Source: Bacillus sp. FJAT-14578
GTDB lineage: Bacteria > Bacillota > Bacilli > Bacillales > Bacillaceae_H
Assembly: GCF_000504165.1 (NCBI RefSeq)
Contig: NZ_KI632505.1
Span: 186,001 to 250,000 of the forward strand
DNA length: 64,000 nt
Direction of reading: 5' to 3'
Position 1 is the first letter of the stretch. Every line of letters begins with the position of its first letter. A model generated the notes under the pieces. The model saw only the letters and a list, made by a program, of their open reading frames with translations. It was not told the DNA's origin and did no database searches. The position numbers and the translations under genes are program-made. Positions 16,634-24,669 of this stretch are shown here, one piece after another.

Positions 16634-17469
16634 TACCTCTCTCCTTTTTGATTTTTCACGTCAAAATGATCCCTCAGAAAGTCTCCTAACAGATTGAAAA
16701 GCAGGACCACTGTCATAATCGCTAAGCCCGGGATGATCATTAATTGGGGGGCATTATGAAAAAACGCCTTTCCTTCATTCAACATCGCTCCCCATTCAGG
16801 TGCAGGGGGCTGAGCTCCAAGCCCAATATAAGAAAGGGAAGCAATGATCAAAATGATTTTCCCAAGGTCTAAGCTGGCCAGTACAAGCAAATTACCCGCC
16901 ACATGCGGAAGTAAATGCTTTCGTAAAATCGAAAAAGAACCGAGTCCGTTGATTTTGGCCATTGCAATATAATCCTTTTGCTTTTCCGATATGACGGTAC
17001 TGCGAACCAATCGGGCGTACTGCACCCATCTCACAACCACAATGGCAAAGACGAGATTGAACAATCCAGGCCCCAACAAGCCGCTTAGTACAATCGCGAC
17101 AATATAATCCGGAAAGGCGAGAAACGCATCGACAATCCTCATAAAAAAACGATCCACTCTTCCTCCTATGTATCCGGAAAGAAGCCCGACCGGCAGCCCG
17201 ATGGTGATGGAAATGGCCAAAACAAGTATGCTTGTTCCAACGGTTGTTTGAGCTCCCGCCAATATACGGGAAAAAATATCCCTGCCCAGGTGATCGGTTC
17301 CGAGCAGATGTTCCCAGCTTAAAGGCTGCAACCGTTCCCCCAATCGTACCTCCGTCGGATCAAAGGGTGTCATGAAAGGAGCGGCCACCAAAAAGAGAAG
17401 AAAGAATAAAAAGAAACCGGTGATTCCATAAGAATGGAAACGAAACATACGGGCACTTTTTGGATTCAT
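16633..17469 (-). CDS. ABC transporter permease, NikC/CntC/OppC type
   Basis: 278 residues. The N-terminal helix is followed by LLGTDHLGRDIFSRILAGAQ, the conserved region of DppC/OppC/NikC permeases, and by the EAA-like loop ISEKQKDYIAMAKINGLGSF. About five to six membrane segments. It overlaps the upstream NikB-like gene by 4 nt. It forms the inner-membrane channel with that protein. Confidence 0.92.
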   Translation of the reverse strand: MNPKSARMFRFHSYGITGFFLFFLLFLVAAPFMTPFDPTEVRLGERLQPLSWEHLLGTDHLGRDIFSRILAGAQTTVGTSILVLAISITIGLPVGLLSGYIGGRVDRFFMRIVDAFLAFPDYIVAIVLSGLLGPGLFNLVFAIVVVRWVQYARLVRSTVISEKQKDYIAMAKINGLGSFSILRKHLLPHVAGNLLVLASLDLGKIILIIASLSYIGLGAQPPAPEWGAMLNEGKAFFHNAPQLMIIPGLAIMTVVLLFNLLGDFLRDHFDVKNQKGER

Positions 17470-18407
17470 GCGCGATCCACCTCCTTTAATCGAATCTCTG
17501 GATTCAAATACCGGTAGGAAAGATCGACAACTAGATTAATAGCGACGACAAAAAGCCCCATGAACAGAATATATCCCTGGATGATCGGGTAATCCCGGCG
17601 GGCAATCGCTTCGACGACAAGCTTTCCGATTCCCGGGTATGCAAACAGCACCTCAATAATGACCGTTCCGCCGAGCAAGCTGCCAAGGCTCACGCCAAAA
17701 ATCGTAATGACGGGAATGAGGCTGTAACGAAAGGCATGAAAGAAGAAAATCCTTCTATTACTCAACCCTCTCGCCCTTGCCGAACGGATAAAATCTTGCC
17801 CCAATGTTTCTAGTAAACTGGACCGAAGCAACCTGACATAGACGGCCGACATGGCCAACCCCAATGTTAAGGAAGGCAAAATTAAATGAAGGAGTGTCCC
17901 TTTTCCCATTGACGGCAATAATCCCCATTTCACGGAAAAAAACTGAATAAACAGCAGACCCAGCCAAAAGCTGGGCACTGCTGCACCAATTAAAGAAAAG
18001 AGTCGACTCGTATGGTCAATCCATGTATGTTTATAGACGGCAGCTAGCGTTCCGACCGGTACGGCAATTAATGTCATAATGAGCAGGGACGAAGCGGTTA
18101 ATGCCAGAGTTGAAGGAACCCGTGCCGCCAATTCAGCAAATACCGGCTTGTTTGTCATATAGGAATATCCCAAATCCAATTGAACGAAACGAAGCAGCCA
18201 GTTTCCATATTGAATATAGATGGGGTCATTAAACCCCAATTCCTCTCGAAGCCCTTCGATTTGCTCATCGGACGTTTGCACATCAATGACGTTCAACATA
18301 TGTCGGACAGGATCTCCGGGAGCCAATTTCATAAACGCAAAGCTGATAAAAGACAGCAAAAAGAAAAACAAGACGAATTCGAGCAATCTCTTTCCTATCG
18401 TCTTCAC
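17466..18407 (-). CDS. ABC transporter permease, NikB/CntB/OppB type
   Basis: 313 residues. The KLAPGDPVRHML motif near the N-terminus, a region of ARGLSNRRIFFFHAFRYSLI (EAA loop) and PGIGKLVVEAIARRDYPIIQ near the C-terminus identify the OppB/DppB/NikB permease family. Six membrane segments. It overlaps the binding-protein gene by 4 nt. Partner of the 16633 permease. Confidence 0.92.
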   Translation of the reverse strand: MKTIGKRLLEFVLFFFLLSFISFAFMKLAPGDPVRHMLNVIDVQTSDEQIEGLREELGFNDPIYIQYGNWLLRFVQLDLGYSYMTNKPVFAELAARVPSTLALTASSLLIMTLIAVPVGTLAAVYKHTWIDHTSRLFSLIGAAVPSFWLGLLFIQFFSVKWGLLPSMGKGTLLHLILPSLTLGLAMSAVYVRLLRSSLLETLGQDFIRSARARGLSNRRIFFFHAFRYSLIPVITIFGVSLGSLLGGTVIIEVLFAYPGIGKLVVEAIARRDYPIIQGYILFMGLFVVAINLVVDLSYRYLNPEIRLKEVDRA

Positions 18408-19942
18408 TTTGTCTTCACGCCTAAGTCTTTCGTAATCACATAAAACTCACTGATACTCGTCACCCAATTTTCCACATAATCCTTATAGGCCACGAAATTA
18501 TTTGGATGGACAATCGATGAATGAAGCATTTCTTGATCGAGAATCGTCACAGCATCTTTTGCCAGTTGATTGCGCTTCTCTTCCTCAACCGTTTGATTTA
18601 ACTCATTGACAATGCGGGAAACTTCTTCGTGTTGAACGTTTGCGAAGTTCATCGCGCCGCCTGGCATGTAAGCCGAATTAAGGAAGTAGCTCGCATCTCC
18701 TCTCGGTGCCGTATTTAAACTGTATGTCGCTAAATCCCAATCGTTTGCGGCCAAATATTCATCGATGTTTTCGACAACTTGAATGTCAATGGCGATTCCA
18801 AGCTGCTTCGCATTCGACTGCAACAGCTGTGCCATGAGAGGAAGCTCTGGACGGTAAGAATAGGTGATCAGCTTAAGGGATAAAGGTTTTCCGTTTTTCA
18901 GCGCCTTGCCGTCTTTCATCTCATATCCTGCAGCTTCTAAATAGCCTCGTGCTTTTTCAATTCCAAATTCTTTTTTCTCATAAGCTGGTGTAAACGGAAA
19001 GTCTGACAAAAACGGACCTTCGGCAGCCATCGCCTGTCCGGCCATGATGCTGTTGACGACTTCTTCACGGTCGATTAAAGCATCGAACGCTTTTCTCACA
19101 TTAACATCCGCCAAGGCCTCGTTGCTCGTGTTATACATCAATAGATGTGTTCGTAAACTTGGAACGACATCTGTTTTGACCGATTTGTCGCTGTTTAAGC
19201 TTTCAAGACTTTCAAGAGCCGGACGATAGACGATATCGGCGTCTCCTGATTGAAGGGCCAATGTGCGTGCATTCGCATCTTCATTGAATGTGAGCGTCGC
19301 ACCCTCAAGGTTCGCTTTACCGTCCCAATAGTCTTCATAACGTTCTAATACGAGCTTGTTGTTCGCTTCAAATGAAACGACTTTAAAAGGACCTGTTCCG
19401 ACTGGTTTTTGGTCCACGTTCCCTTCGCTCACATCAATGATCGCTGCGTTCGGGTGAACAAGCTCGGACGGAAATTGCGGTAAGGGCTGTTCTGTCGTGA
19501 TCGTTAACGTTTGTCCGTTCGCTTCTAGAGCCTTGATTTTCAACGCGTTTTTCATCGCTTCACTCACTTCGATGTTTCGTTCCAATGATGCTTTTACCGC
19601 TTCTGCATCGACCTTTTTACCATTTTGGAACGTCACGCCATCCCTGATTGTGAATGTCCATACTTGGCCGCTGTCATCGCTCTTCCATTCTTTTGCAATC
19701 CATGGTTCGAGCTTTAGTTCTTCATTCATTTTCACAAGTGTTTCCGCCATCCCTGCTCTCACCGGTGTCCAGTTTAAATGCGGATCTAATGTTTCACTCG
19801 GAAAATTGGAAAGAAACGTTAATTCCCTTTTTTCATTTTGATCGGTTGAAGATGAAGTTTTCTCCTGTGAAGACGTGCATGCAGATAGAATCAGCAACAA
19901 CACACTCACCATTACACCCATTTTTAGTTTATTTGCCAACAT
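18404..19942 (-). CDS. Extracellular solute-binding lipoprotein, NikA/CntA type
   Basis: 512 residues. Signal peptide with lipobox LILSACTS, then an SBP_bac_5 fold: FPSETLDPHLNWTPVRAGMA, LEPWIAKEWKSDDSGQVWTF, VKASLERNIE, YEDYWDG and PVGTGPFKV. It is closest in look to nickel/metallophore-binding NikA/CntA proteins rather than OppA (Arg in TPVRAG and in DVVPSLRTHLLMYNTS are in positions seen in that subfamily). It would capture a nickel, zinc or cobalt chelate and pass it to the permeases. AGGAGG is 6 nt before the ATG. A 15-bp palindrome lies just upstream, and a Zur-box match lies 0.5 kb upstream. The importer type is firm, the metal is inferred. Confidence 0.9.
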   Translation of the reverse strand: MLANKLKMGVMVSVLLLILSACTSSQEKTSSSTDQNEKRELTFLSNFPSETLDPHLNWTPVRAGMAETLVKMNEELKLEPWIAKEWKSDDSGQVWTFTIRDGVTFQNGKKVDAEAVKASLERNIEVSEAMKNALKIKALEANGQTLTITTEQPLPQFPSELVHPNAAIIDVSEGNVDQKPVGTGPFKVVSFEANNKLVLERYEDYWDGKANLEGATLTFNEDANARTLALQSGDADIVYRPALESLESLNSDKSVKTDVVPSLRTHLLMYNTSNEALADVNVRKAFDALIDREEVVNSIMAGQAMAAEGPFLSDFPFTPAYEKKEFGIEKARGYLEAAGYEMKDGKALKNGKPLSLKLITYSYRPELPLMAQLLQSNAKQLGIAIDIQVVENIDEYLAANDWDLATYSLNTAPRGDASYFLNSAYMPGGAMNFANVQHEEVSRIVNELNQTVEEEKRNQLAKDAVTILDQEMLHSSIVHPNNFVAYKDYVENWVTSISEFYVITKDLGVKTK

Positions 19943-19960
19943 ATGTTTCCTCCTAAACTG

Positions 19961-19975
19961 AAATCGTTACGATTT
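19961..19975. promoter_or_regulatory. Perfect 7-1-7 palindrome before the binding-protein gene
   Basis: AAATCGTTACGATTT is a perfect 7-1-7 inverted repeat 5 nt upstream of the ribosome binding site of the NikA-like gene. Its half-sites (ATCGT/ACGAT) resemble those of a Zur box but at shorter spacing. It could be an operator for the same regulator or part of a 5' UTR structure. Confidence 0.45.
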
Positions 19976-20005
19976 ATAATTTGCAATACTTGAAATTTAA
20001 TTGTT

Positions 20006-20367
20006 TTATACTATCTTTATCTCTTTTTTGCTTAAATAGCGGATACTTGTTGCGGCAGCCGCTGCTATTAAAGTGCTTAGTATCTCGACCAATGCGTAAA
20101 TCTAGTATGTAGAATAGTGAAACGATTTGACCAGCAGCATGGCATCCGTGATGACAAGCGGGAGCAAATCCATTACTTTCGTAGACATGTTTCCTTCAAT
20201 AAAGCGACTTTTCTCTGTTTCATCATCGGATAAATGAGAACGATTACGATTAAAACCCTAAAAAAATGACCTCCGTCGAGGAATTGATAAACTGACCGAC
20301 TTTACAAGTTCATTCATGATACTGAACGCAAGAGAAGATAAATGGCAAGAATGACACCGTTTTTCAT
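20006..20367 (-). pseudogene. Broken gene for a small four-helix membrane protein
   Basis: A good ribosome binding site (GGGAGGGG, 3 nt from the ATG at 20367) starts a frame that stops after 17 codons. Read across frames, hydrophobic coding sequence continues to 20006: MKNGVILAIYLLL in frame one, then AFSIMNELVKSVSLSI, then FFRVLIVIVLIYPMM, then DDETEKSRFIEGNM.. LLPLVITDAMLLVKSF, an in-frame TAG, and ALVEILSTLIAAAAATSIRY. That reconstructs a protein of about 120-130 residues with four membrane helices, damaged by at least two frameshifts and one nonsense codon. It sits between the Zur-like box and the importer operon, so it was probably the first gene of that transcript. I do not recognise the family with confidence. 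Confidence 0.6.
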
Positions 20368-20424
20368 ACTCCCCTCCCTACTGAAGATCTCATTGCTGTT
20401 TTGTTTTTCAACCTCCTTTTTCAA

Positions 20425-20445
20425 AAATCGTAAGAATTCCGATTT
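20425..20445. promoter_or_regulatory. Candidate Zur box controlling the importer/MATE operon
   Basis: The 21 bp AAATCGTAAG-A-ATTCCGATTT match 18 of 20 informative positions of the Bacillus 10-1-10 Zur consensus (AAATCGTAAT N ATTACGATTT). It lies about 60 bp upstream of the broken gene's start and 0.5 kb upstream of the binding-protein gene on the minus strand. A Zur site would fit a metal-chelate importer repressed by zinc. Match seen by eye only. Confidence 0.6.
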
Positions 20446-20538
20446 ACAGACAAAAGCTTACCATCTTATACCACCCGAGTCAATCATCATTATGTATGTT
20501 CATTGAACGAAAAATAATCGAATAGCCTTCTGATCTGG

Positions 20539-20601
20539 TTTAAGAAATAATTAAGAACTGTTTAAGAAGCAATTAAACCCTCCTGTTTACAATGTAATCA
20601 T
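20539..20601 (+). promoter_or_regulatory. Direct-repeat operator/promoter of the BcrC-type gene
   Basis: TTAAGAA occurs at 20540, 20551 and 20562, and TTAAACC at 20573, all at exact 11-bp steps. A TAGAAT -10-like hexamer follows at 20604-20609. The whole 63-bp block aligns without gaps to 44487-44549 upstream of the BcrAB-type genes with 51 identities. Helix-phased direct repeats are the binding form of OmpR/PhoB regulators; the likely protein is the response regulator at 42756. Confidence 0.75.
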
Positions 20602-20629
20602 CTTAGAATGAACAAGGAGGTTGGTTCCA

Positions 20630-21229
20630 TTGGCTTTATCTGAATGGAATATTCATATGTTTAGAATCATTAATGATTCAGGCAAACGGTACATCTATTT
20701 GAATCCTATTTTTGAATTTTTGGCGGAATACACAGTGTATTTTTTGGCGTTAGGGATGATCATCTACTGGTGTACTCGTAGCAAAACGAACAGAATCATG
20801 GTCATCACTGCATTGATCGCTTTCGTGATGGCTGAAACAGCAGGAAAAATAGCGGGACAGTTCCACTCGAATCATCAACCCTTCGCCGAGCTGCCCGATG
20901 TCAATAAATTGATTGAAAAAAGTGTCGATAACTCCTTTCCGAGTGACCATACGATTCTCTTTTTTTCTGTTTGCATGTCTTTCTGGCTTTTTAGAAAAAA
21001 GAGTGGATTTTTGTGGATGCTCCTCGCTTTCTCTGTAGCACTTTCCCGTATCGGGGTAGGCGTTCACTATCCAGCGGATGTCATTGCAGGCGCCTTCATC
21101 GGGCTTGCTTCAGCCATAACCGTTTACAGAATAGTCCCTAAATCCAGTTTCCTTCGACAACTATTGGAAGTGTATGAGAAAGGTGAACGATCCATTCTTC
21201 CTGCAAAAATGAAGTCGAAAGATTTTTAA
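20630..21229 (+). CDS. bcrC: Undecaprenyl-diphosphatase, BcrC/PAP2 type
   Basis: Dephosphorylates undecaprenyl pyrophosphate to recycle the wall-lipid carrier, which confers bacitracin resistance. About 199 residues with five to six membrane segments. PAP2 motifs: NSFPSDHT (about residues 101-108) and SRIGVGVHYPADVIAG (about 139-154), with HSNHQPF in the first motif region as in BcrC relatives. The TTG at 20630 is taken as start, 9 nt after AAGGAGG; the TTG at 20621 abuts that site. It is monocistronic. Its promoter shares a direct-repeat block with the BcrAB-type operon 24 kb away, which ties it to the same regulator. Confidence 0.9.
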   Translation: MALSEWNIHMFRIINDSGKRYIYLNPIFEFLAEYTVYFLALGMIIYWCTRSKTNRIMVITALIAFVMAETAGKIAGQFHSNHQPFAELPDVNKLIEKSVDNSFPSDHTILFFSVCMSFWLFRKKSGFLWMLLAFSVALSRIGVGVHYPADVIAGAFIGLASAITVYRIVPKSSFLRQLLEVYEKGERSILPAKMKSKDF

Positions 21230-21276
21230 ATAAAGGCTCTTTTCTAAAAGATTGTTGTTTTTAGATAGGTTTCTTG

Positions 21277-21467
21277 AAAGATAACCGTTTAAGGTTGGTT
21301 GGAGCGGAAGGTGCGAGACTCCTGCGGGAGCAGCGGGACAGGTGAGACCCCACAGGCTGTAAGCCGAGGAGGCTCACCGCACGCCCCGCGGAAAGCGAGC
21401 AACCTGGAGCGGAAATCAACCACTCCCCACTACTTATTAAATAGCAACAAAGTTTGCGAAAACAGCC
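21277..21467. repeat. Dispersed 191-bp repeat, copy A
   Basis: Nearly identical to the reverse complement of 52811-52997. It contains the GC-rich block GGTGCGAGACTCCTGCGGGA.. GAGGAGGCTCACCGCACGCC.. seen in many Bacillaceae genomes, and has several inverted repeats (GACTCCTGCGGGAGCAGC, GGAGCGGAA at both ends), so it is likely structured. The ORF that reads through it is spurious. No transposase is near. Confidence 0.85.
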
Positions 21468-21527
21468 TAAATAAAAGAGGATGACTAAAAAGGCATCGCT
21501 GTTTCTCTGATAATCTACATGAGGCAA

Positions 21528-21585
21528 GGCCCCTCACGGTTTGGAGCGAAATTAGCTGACTCTGAGGGGCTTTTCATTTTTTAGA
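21528..21585 (+). terminator. Possible terminator between the BcrC-type gene and the ydeD-like gene
   Basis: GGCCCCTCA (21529-21537) pairs with TGAGGGGC (21563-21570), followed on the plus strand by TTTTCATTTTTT. The right arm lies in the last codons of the convergent DMT gene. Confidence 0.45.
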
Positions 21586-22505
21586 GGTTGGCCAGTCTTT
21601 GAAGAAGACTTTTTATTCAACGCCAATAATAGAATCATCCCCATGATACACGCTGTACCAGCCCATTGAAAAAATCCAAAAGGTTCTTTTAGCCAAATGA
21701 CCGTCGTCAAAACAGCGGCCAGGGGTTCTATGCTGCCTAGAAGGCTTGATTCCTTCGGTGAAAGGCTTTGTAAACTTTCGATATAAAACCAAAAGGCAAG
21801 CATGGTACCGAAAATGATCACGAAAACTAAGTACACATAGGCTTCTGCGGTTAAGCTCGTCATGTCGATTCGCCATGGAGGATGGATAAAACTTAAGGCC
21901 AAACCACCGATGATCATCGCCCATCCGACAATAACAAGTGAGTCGTATTGCTTCAATAAAGGAACCGCATATAACGTATAAAAGGCTAATGCCAGACCGG
22001 ATAAAAGACCCCAAATGATTGCGGGCGCCGGTACAGACAGCTGGGAGATTGAGCCGTTAGTCAATAAGAAAAAGCAGCCCACTAAAGCAAGCGAAACAGT
22101 TACCACATCCTGTCGTGTCAGAACCGATTGTTTACGTAAAAGTAAATAAATGATAATCATGACAGGTGCCAAATATTGTAATAGCGTGGCCACAGCAGCA
22201 TTCCCATGTTTAATCGATGCCATATACGTGTATTGAACCGCAAGCATGCCGAATAAACCGAAAATCATCAGTTGGAAAGCTGAGCTTTTGTTCTTCCAAA
22301 CACCAAATATTTGAGAACGGTCTTTTCCCAAAAATTGAACGGTCAAGAGCAAAAAACCGGCTGCAAGCAATCTTGTCGTGACAAGCCAATTGACATCGAT
22401 GGCGTATTGTTGAAAAAGTTTTTGGGCAACGGTGCCGCCAACACCCCAAAATATCGCTCCCGTCATAACGAGAACTAATCCTATTTTTCTAGCAGGTTTA
22501 TTCAT
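21552..22505 (-). CDS. EamA/DMT family transporter (YdeD-like)
   Basis: 317 residues, ten membrane segments in two EamA repeats ([20 protein letters not shown] opens the first, and [20 protein letters not shown] the second), with a charged C-terminal tail. DMT proteins export amino acids or other small metabolites. It is divergent from an AraC regulator 106 bp away, the same pairing as ydeD and ydeC in B. subtilis, so the regulator probably controls it. AAGGTGGAG precedes the ATG. The substrate is unknown. Confidence 0.87.
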   Translation of the reverse strand: MNKPARKIGLVLVMTGAIFWGVGGTVAQKLFQQYAIDVNWLVTTRLLAAGFLLLTVQFLGKDRSQIFGVWKNKSSAFQLMIFGLFGMLAVQYTYMASIKHGNAAVATLLQYLAPVMIIIYLLLRKQSVLTRQDVVTVSLALVGCFFLLTNGSISQLSVPAPAIIWGLLSGLALAFYTLYAVPLLKQYDSLVIVGWAMIIGGLALSFIHPPWRIDMTSLTAEAYVYLVFVIIFGTMLAFWFYIESLQSLSPKESSLLGSIEPLAAVLTTVIWLKEPFGFFQWAGTACIMGMILLLALNKKSSSKTGQPLKNEKPLRVS

Positions 22506-22611
22506 GATTGATTCTCCACCTTAAATATAATAATAGTGTTATAATAAGTGAAAATTTGCGTAAAAAATACTTAAATTGAATAAAAAAATATCAATATATT
22601 GAGGTGGTCGT

Positions 22612-23496
22612 TTGCAAATAAAAAATTTTATGGTCGATCAAAGCTTAAAAGAGCTAACCGAACATCGTACAGTCGTCCTGCCGATTGCCTGTTATGAAAC
22701 AACGATCAGCCAAAATATAAATGGTTATATTCCTCTTCATTGGCATGATGAAGTTCAATTTGTTTTCATTCTAAAAGGAGAAGCGATCTTTCAAATAAAT
22801 GAAGAAAAACTGGTAGTTGGGGAAGGTGACGGTCTCTTTATAAACAGCGGCTGCCTGCACATGGCGCAAGAAAACAATCAATCGGGGTGTGTCTATATTT
22901 GTTTAAATGTTTCTCCTCATTTCCTTTTATCACAAGAACTCTACACAACCTATGTATATCCTTATATTCAAGCGACAAACTTACCTTACTTACACTTAGA
23001 TGCGAATGAGCTTTGGGCAAAAAACATTTTAGATGCCATTATAAAAATCAATCAATGGATTCAACAAAAATCACCGTACTATGAAATTGACATTTCCGTA
23101 CAGCTGACGTTAATTTGGCAAAACCTAATCATTAATGGCTTTCAATTAGAATACGACCAAACGGAAATGTTAAAAAGCCAGCGAATGAAACAAATGTTGA
23201 ACTGGATCCATCTGCATTATGCGGAGAAGATCAGGTTAGACGATATTGCAAAAGCCGGTCAATTAAGCCGCTCTGAATGCTGCCGGTATTTCAAACGAGT
23301 TTTAAAGAAAACACCGTTGAGTTACGTAACCGATTATCGCATTCAGAAAAGCCTGATCCTGCTGCAACAAGCAGAATCCAGTGTTACAGAGGTTGCTTAT
23401 CAAGTTGGATTTAATAGTACGAGCTATTTCATTGATCAATTCCGAAAGTCGATGAACATGACTCCATTAGCATATAAAAAAATAAAATATCTTTGA
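22612..23496 (+). CDS. AraC family transcriptional regulator (YdeC-like)
   Basis: 294 residues: an N-terminal cupin-type sensing domain (about 30-110; PLHWHDEVQFVFILKG, then GEGDGLFINSGCLHMAQ) and two C-terminal HTH motifs (LDDIAKAGQLSRSECCRYFK and VTEVAYQVGFNSTSYFIDQF). It starts at TTG 22612, 4 nt after GAGGTGG; the next ATG (22630) has no ribosome binding site. It probably regulates the divergent DMT transporter in response to a small ligand. The small gene at 23521 follows by 24 nt and is likely co-transcribed. Confidence 0.9.
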   Translation: MQIKNFMVDQSLKELTEHRTVVLPIACYETTISQNINGYIPLHWHDEVQFVFILKGEAIFQINEEKLVVGEGDGLFINSGCLHMAQENNQSGCVYICLNVSPHFLLSQELYTTYVYPYIQATNLPYLHLDANELWAKNILDAIIKINQWIQQKSPYYEIDISVQLTLIWQNLIINGFQLEYDQTEMLKSQRMKQMLNWIHLHYAEKIRLDDIAKAGQLSRSECCRYFKRVLKKTPLSYVTDYRIQKSLILLQQAESSVTEVAYQVGFNSTSYFIDQFRKSMNMTPLAYKKIKYL

Positions 23497-23520
23497 TTTA
23501 CCCTTTAAGGAGCCGAAGAA

Positions 23521-23754
23521 ATGGAACTCATTTACTGTAAACAAAATGTCTTAAAAAAATTGGGCTATGATTTCATCGAAGTACACCCGCCCGTCATTTT
23601 ATTTAAAAAAGGGAATATTTATCCCGTTTTCCGCGACATGGACACCAATTGGGTAACGGTCGATGAACAAGGAAAAGAACATATTGTAGCATCGGCCGCT
23701 GTAAATTTGAACGAAGACCATTGGTTCAATGCCCACTTCGACATAAAATCCTGA
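23521..23754 (+). CDS. Small hypothetical protein downstream of the AraC gene
   Basis: 77 residues, soluble, with the look of a compact beta domain (ILFKKGNIYPVFRDMDTNWV, then TVDEQGKEHIVASAAVNL). AAGGAG lies 8 nt before the ATG, 24 nt after the AraC stop, and a terminator follows, so the two form one unit. No family recognised. Confidence 0.65.
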   Translation: MELIYCKQNVLKKLGYDFIEVHPPVILFKKGNIYPVFRDMDTNWVTVDEQGKEHIVASAAVNLNEDHWFNAHFDIKS

Positions 23755-23768
23755 TATGTTCCTTCCAT

Positions 23769-23806
23769 CAAAAAAGCCTCAAATTCCCAGAATTTAAGGC
23801 TTTTTA
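23769..23806 (+). terminator. Terminator of the AraC/small-protein operon
   Basis: AAAAAAGCCT / AGGCTTTTT arms with an AT-rich inner stem, ending in a T-run on the plus strand. Confidence 0.75.
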
Positions 23807-23928
23807 CGTGAGAACAAGGAAAAACATTTATGGTTATGGACATACAAAACACCTTATCTACGAATATAAGACGTTTAACCCCTATTTCAACTTTTAGTCA
23901 CCATAACCAAACATTATCGGCAATGAAA

Positions 23929-23990
23929 AAGGTTGGGCACCTAAATAAAATGTACCCTATAGAGTAGACACTAAAAAAGGTCCCAACCCA
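23929..23990 (-). terminator. Possible terminator of the 24042 gene
   Basis: On the minus strand GGTTGGG (23982-23988) can pair with CCCAACC (23931-23937), followed by TTTTTCATT. Between the arms lies TGTACCCTATAGAGTAGACA, which resembles the end of some IS3-group elements. Confidence 0.35.
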
Positions 23991-24041
23991 TTTTCGTTGT
24001 ATTTGAAAAATACAGTTCAGTAATATTGAGATTTTTTATAA

Positions 24042-24287
24042 TCATTCTCCATTTTCTTCCCCTAAAACATCTAAAACTGCATCTTTTCCTTCCTGAATTG
24101 GTCCCATTACATTAGCAGCAGTATCAAAGCTCACTTTTGCAGATTCTAGACTTTCATTACCATTTAATGAAGGATCCTCCATTACAGCTCTTTCAATACG
24201 TCGAATAGCGTCAAAAAGTTCTCTTTGTGCACGAGTTGCTTTTCGTACAGCGTCCTGAAGTTGAGCTCTTGCTTCTGGTCTAACCAT
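24042..24287 (-). CDS. Small helical hypothetical protein
   Basis: 81 residues, predicted mostly helical: RPEARAQLQDAVRKATRAQR, ELFDAIRRIERAVMED, then an acidic C-terminus (VLDVLGEENGE). The ATG at 24287 is used, with AAAGGGGGTG 6 nt upstream. No signal or membrane segment. Function unknown. The arrangement of basic helix, linker and acidic tail suggests an oligomeric helical protein, but this is only a reading of composition. Confidence 0.6.
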   Translation of the reverse strand: MVRPEARAQLQDAVRKATRAQRELFDAIRRIERAVMEDPSLNGNESLESAKVSFDTAANVMGPIQEGKDAVLDVLGEENGE

Positions 24288-24669
24288 AATTAACACCCCC
24301 TTTCATAATAAATCTCTATATATTATGTGTTTCTATTAACAATTGCTTGGACAAATATAAGAAATAGAAGATATAACTTAAATTCTAAATAATAGATGTA
24401 AACTAGTTTTATGTAATCTATACAAAACTCCCTCTATAAATTGAGTAATATCAAGGGTTTATAGGGGGAAATTGAAATACAAAAAAATTTTTTATATTCA
24501 TTTCAAACAGGAATGCTAGTTTACATAAACACTCGTATTGGAAATGGGCCAAGTCCAAACCCCTTGAGTATCAAAGGATTTCGGCTTGACCCATTTTATC
24601 GTTTATGCACGATTTTATACATCTTAGTTGAAGCCCTGCTGTCACAGCAGGGCTTTCCTTATCACCGTT
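24288..24669. other. Intergenic region with two inverted repeats, no gene seen
   Basis: About 380 bp, AT-rich. 24541-24600 holds an imperfect long inverted repeat (ATGGGCCAAG.. with ..CTTGACCCAT). 24630-24656 holds a GC-rich stem AAGCCCTGCTG/CAGCAGGGCTT. No ORF with a ribosome binding site was found. Confidence 0.6.
24630..24662. terminator. Hairpin downstream of the chemoreceptor gene
   Basis: AAGCCCTGCTG-TCA-CAGCAGGGCTT, a perfect 11-bp stem located 8 nt after the stop at 24670. T-rich sequence follows only on the plus strand, so termination of the minus-strand gene is uncertain. Confidence 0.45.

Noticed and set aside
21299..21484. 61-codon frame MERKVRDSCGSSGTGE..
   Set aside because: Reads through the dispersed repeat; the same spurious frame is predicted wherever this repeat occurs.
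23829..23970. 45-codon plus-strand frame and IS3-like end TGTACCCTATAGAGTAGACA
   Set aside because: No ribosome binding site for the frame; only one possible element end is present and there is no transposase.
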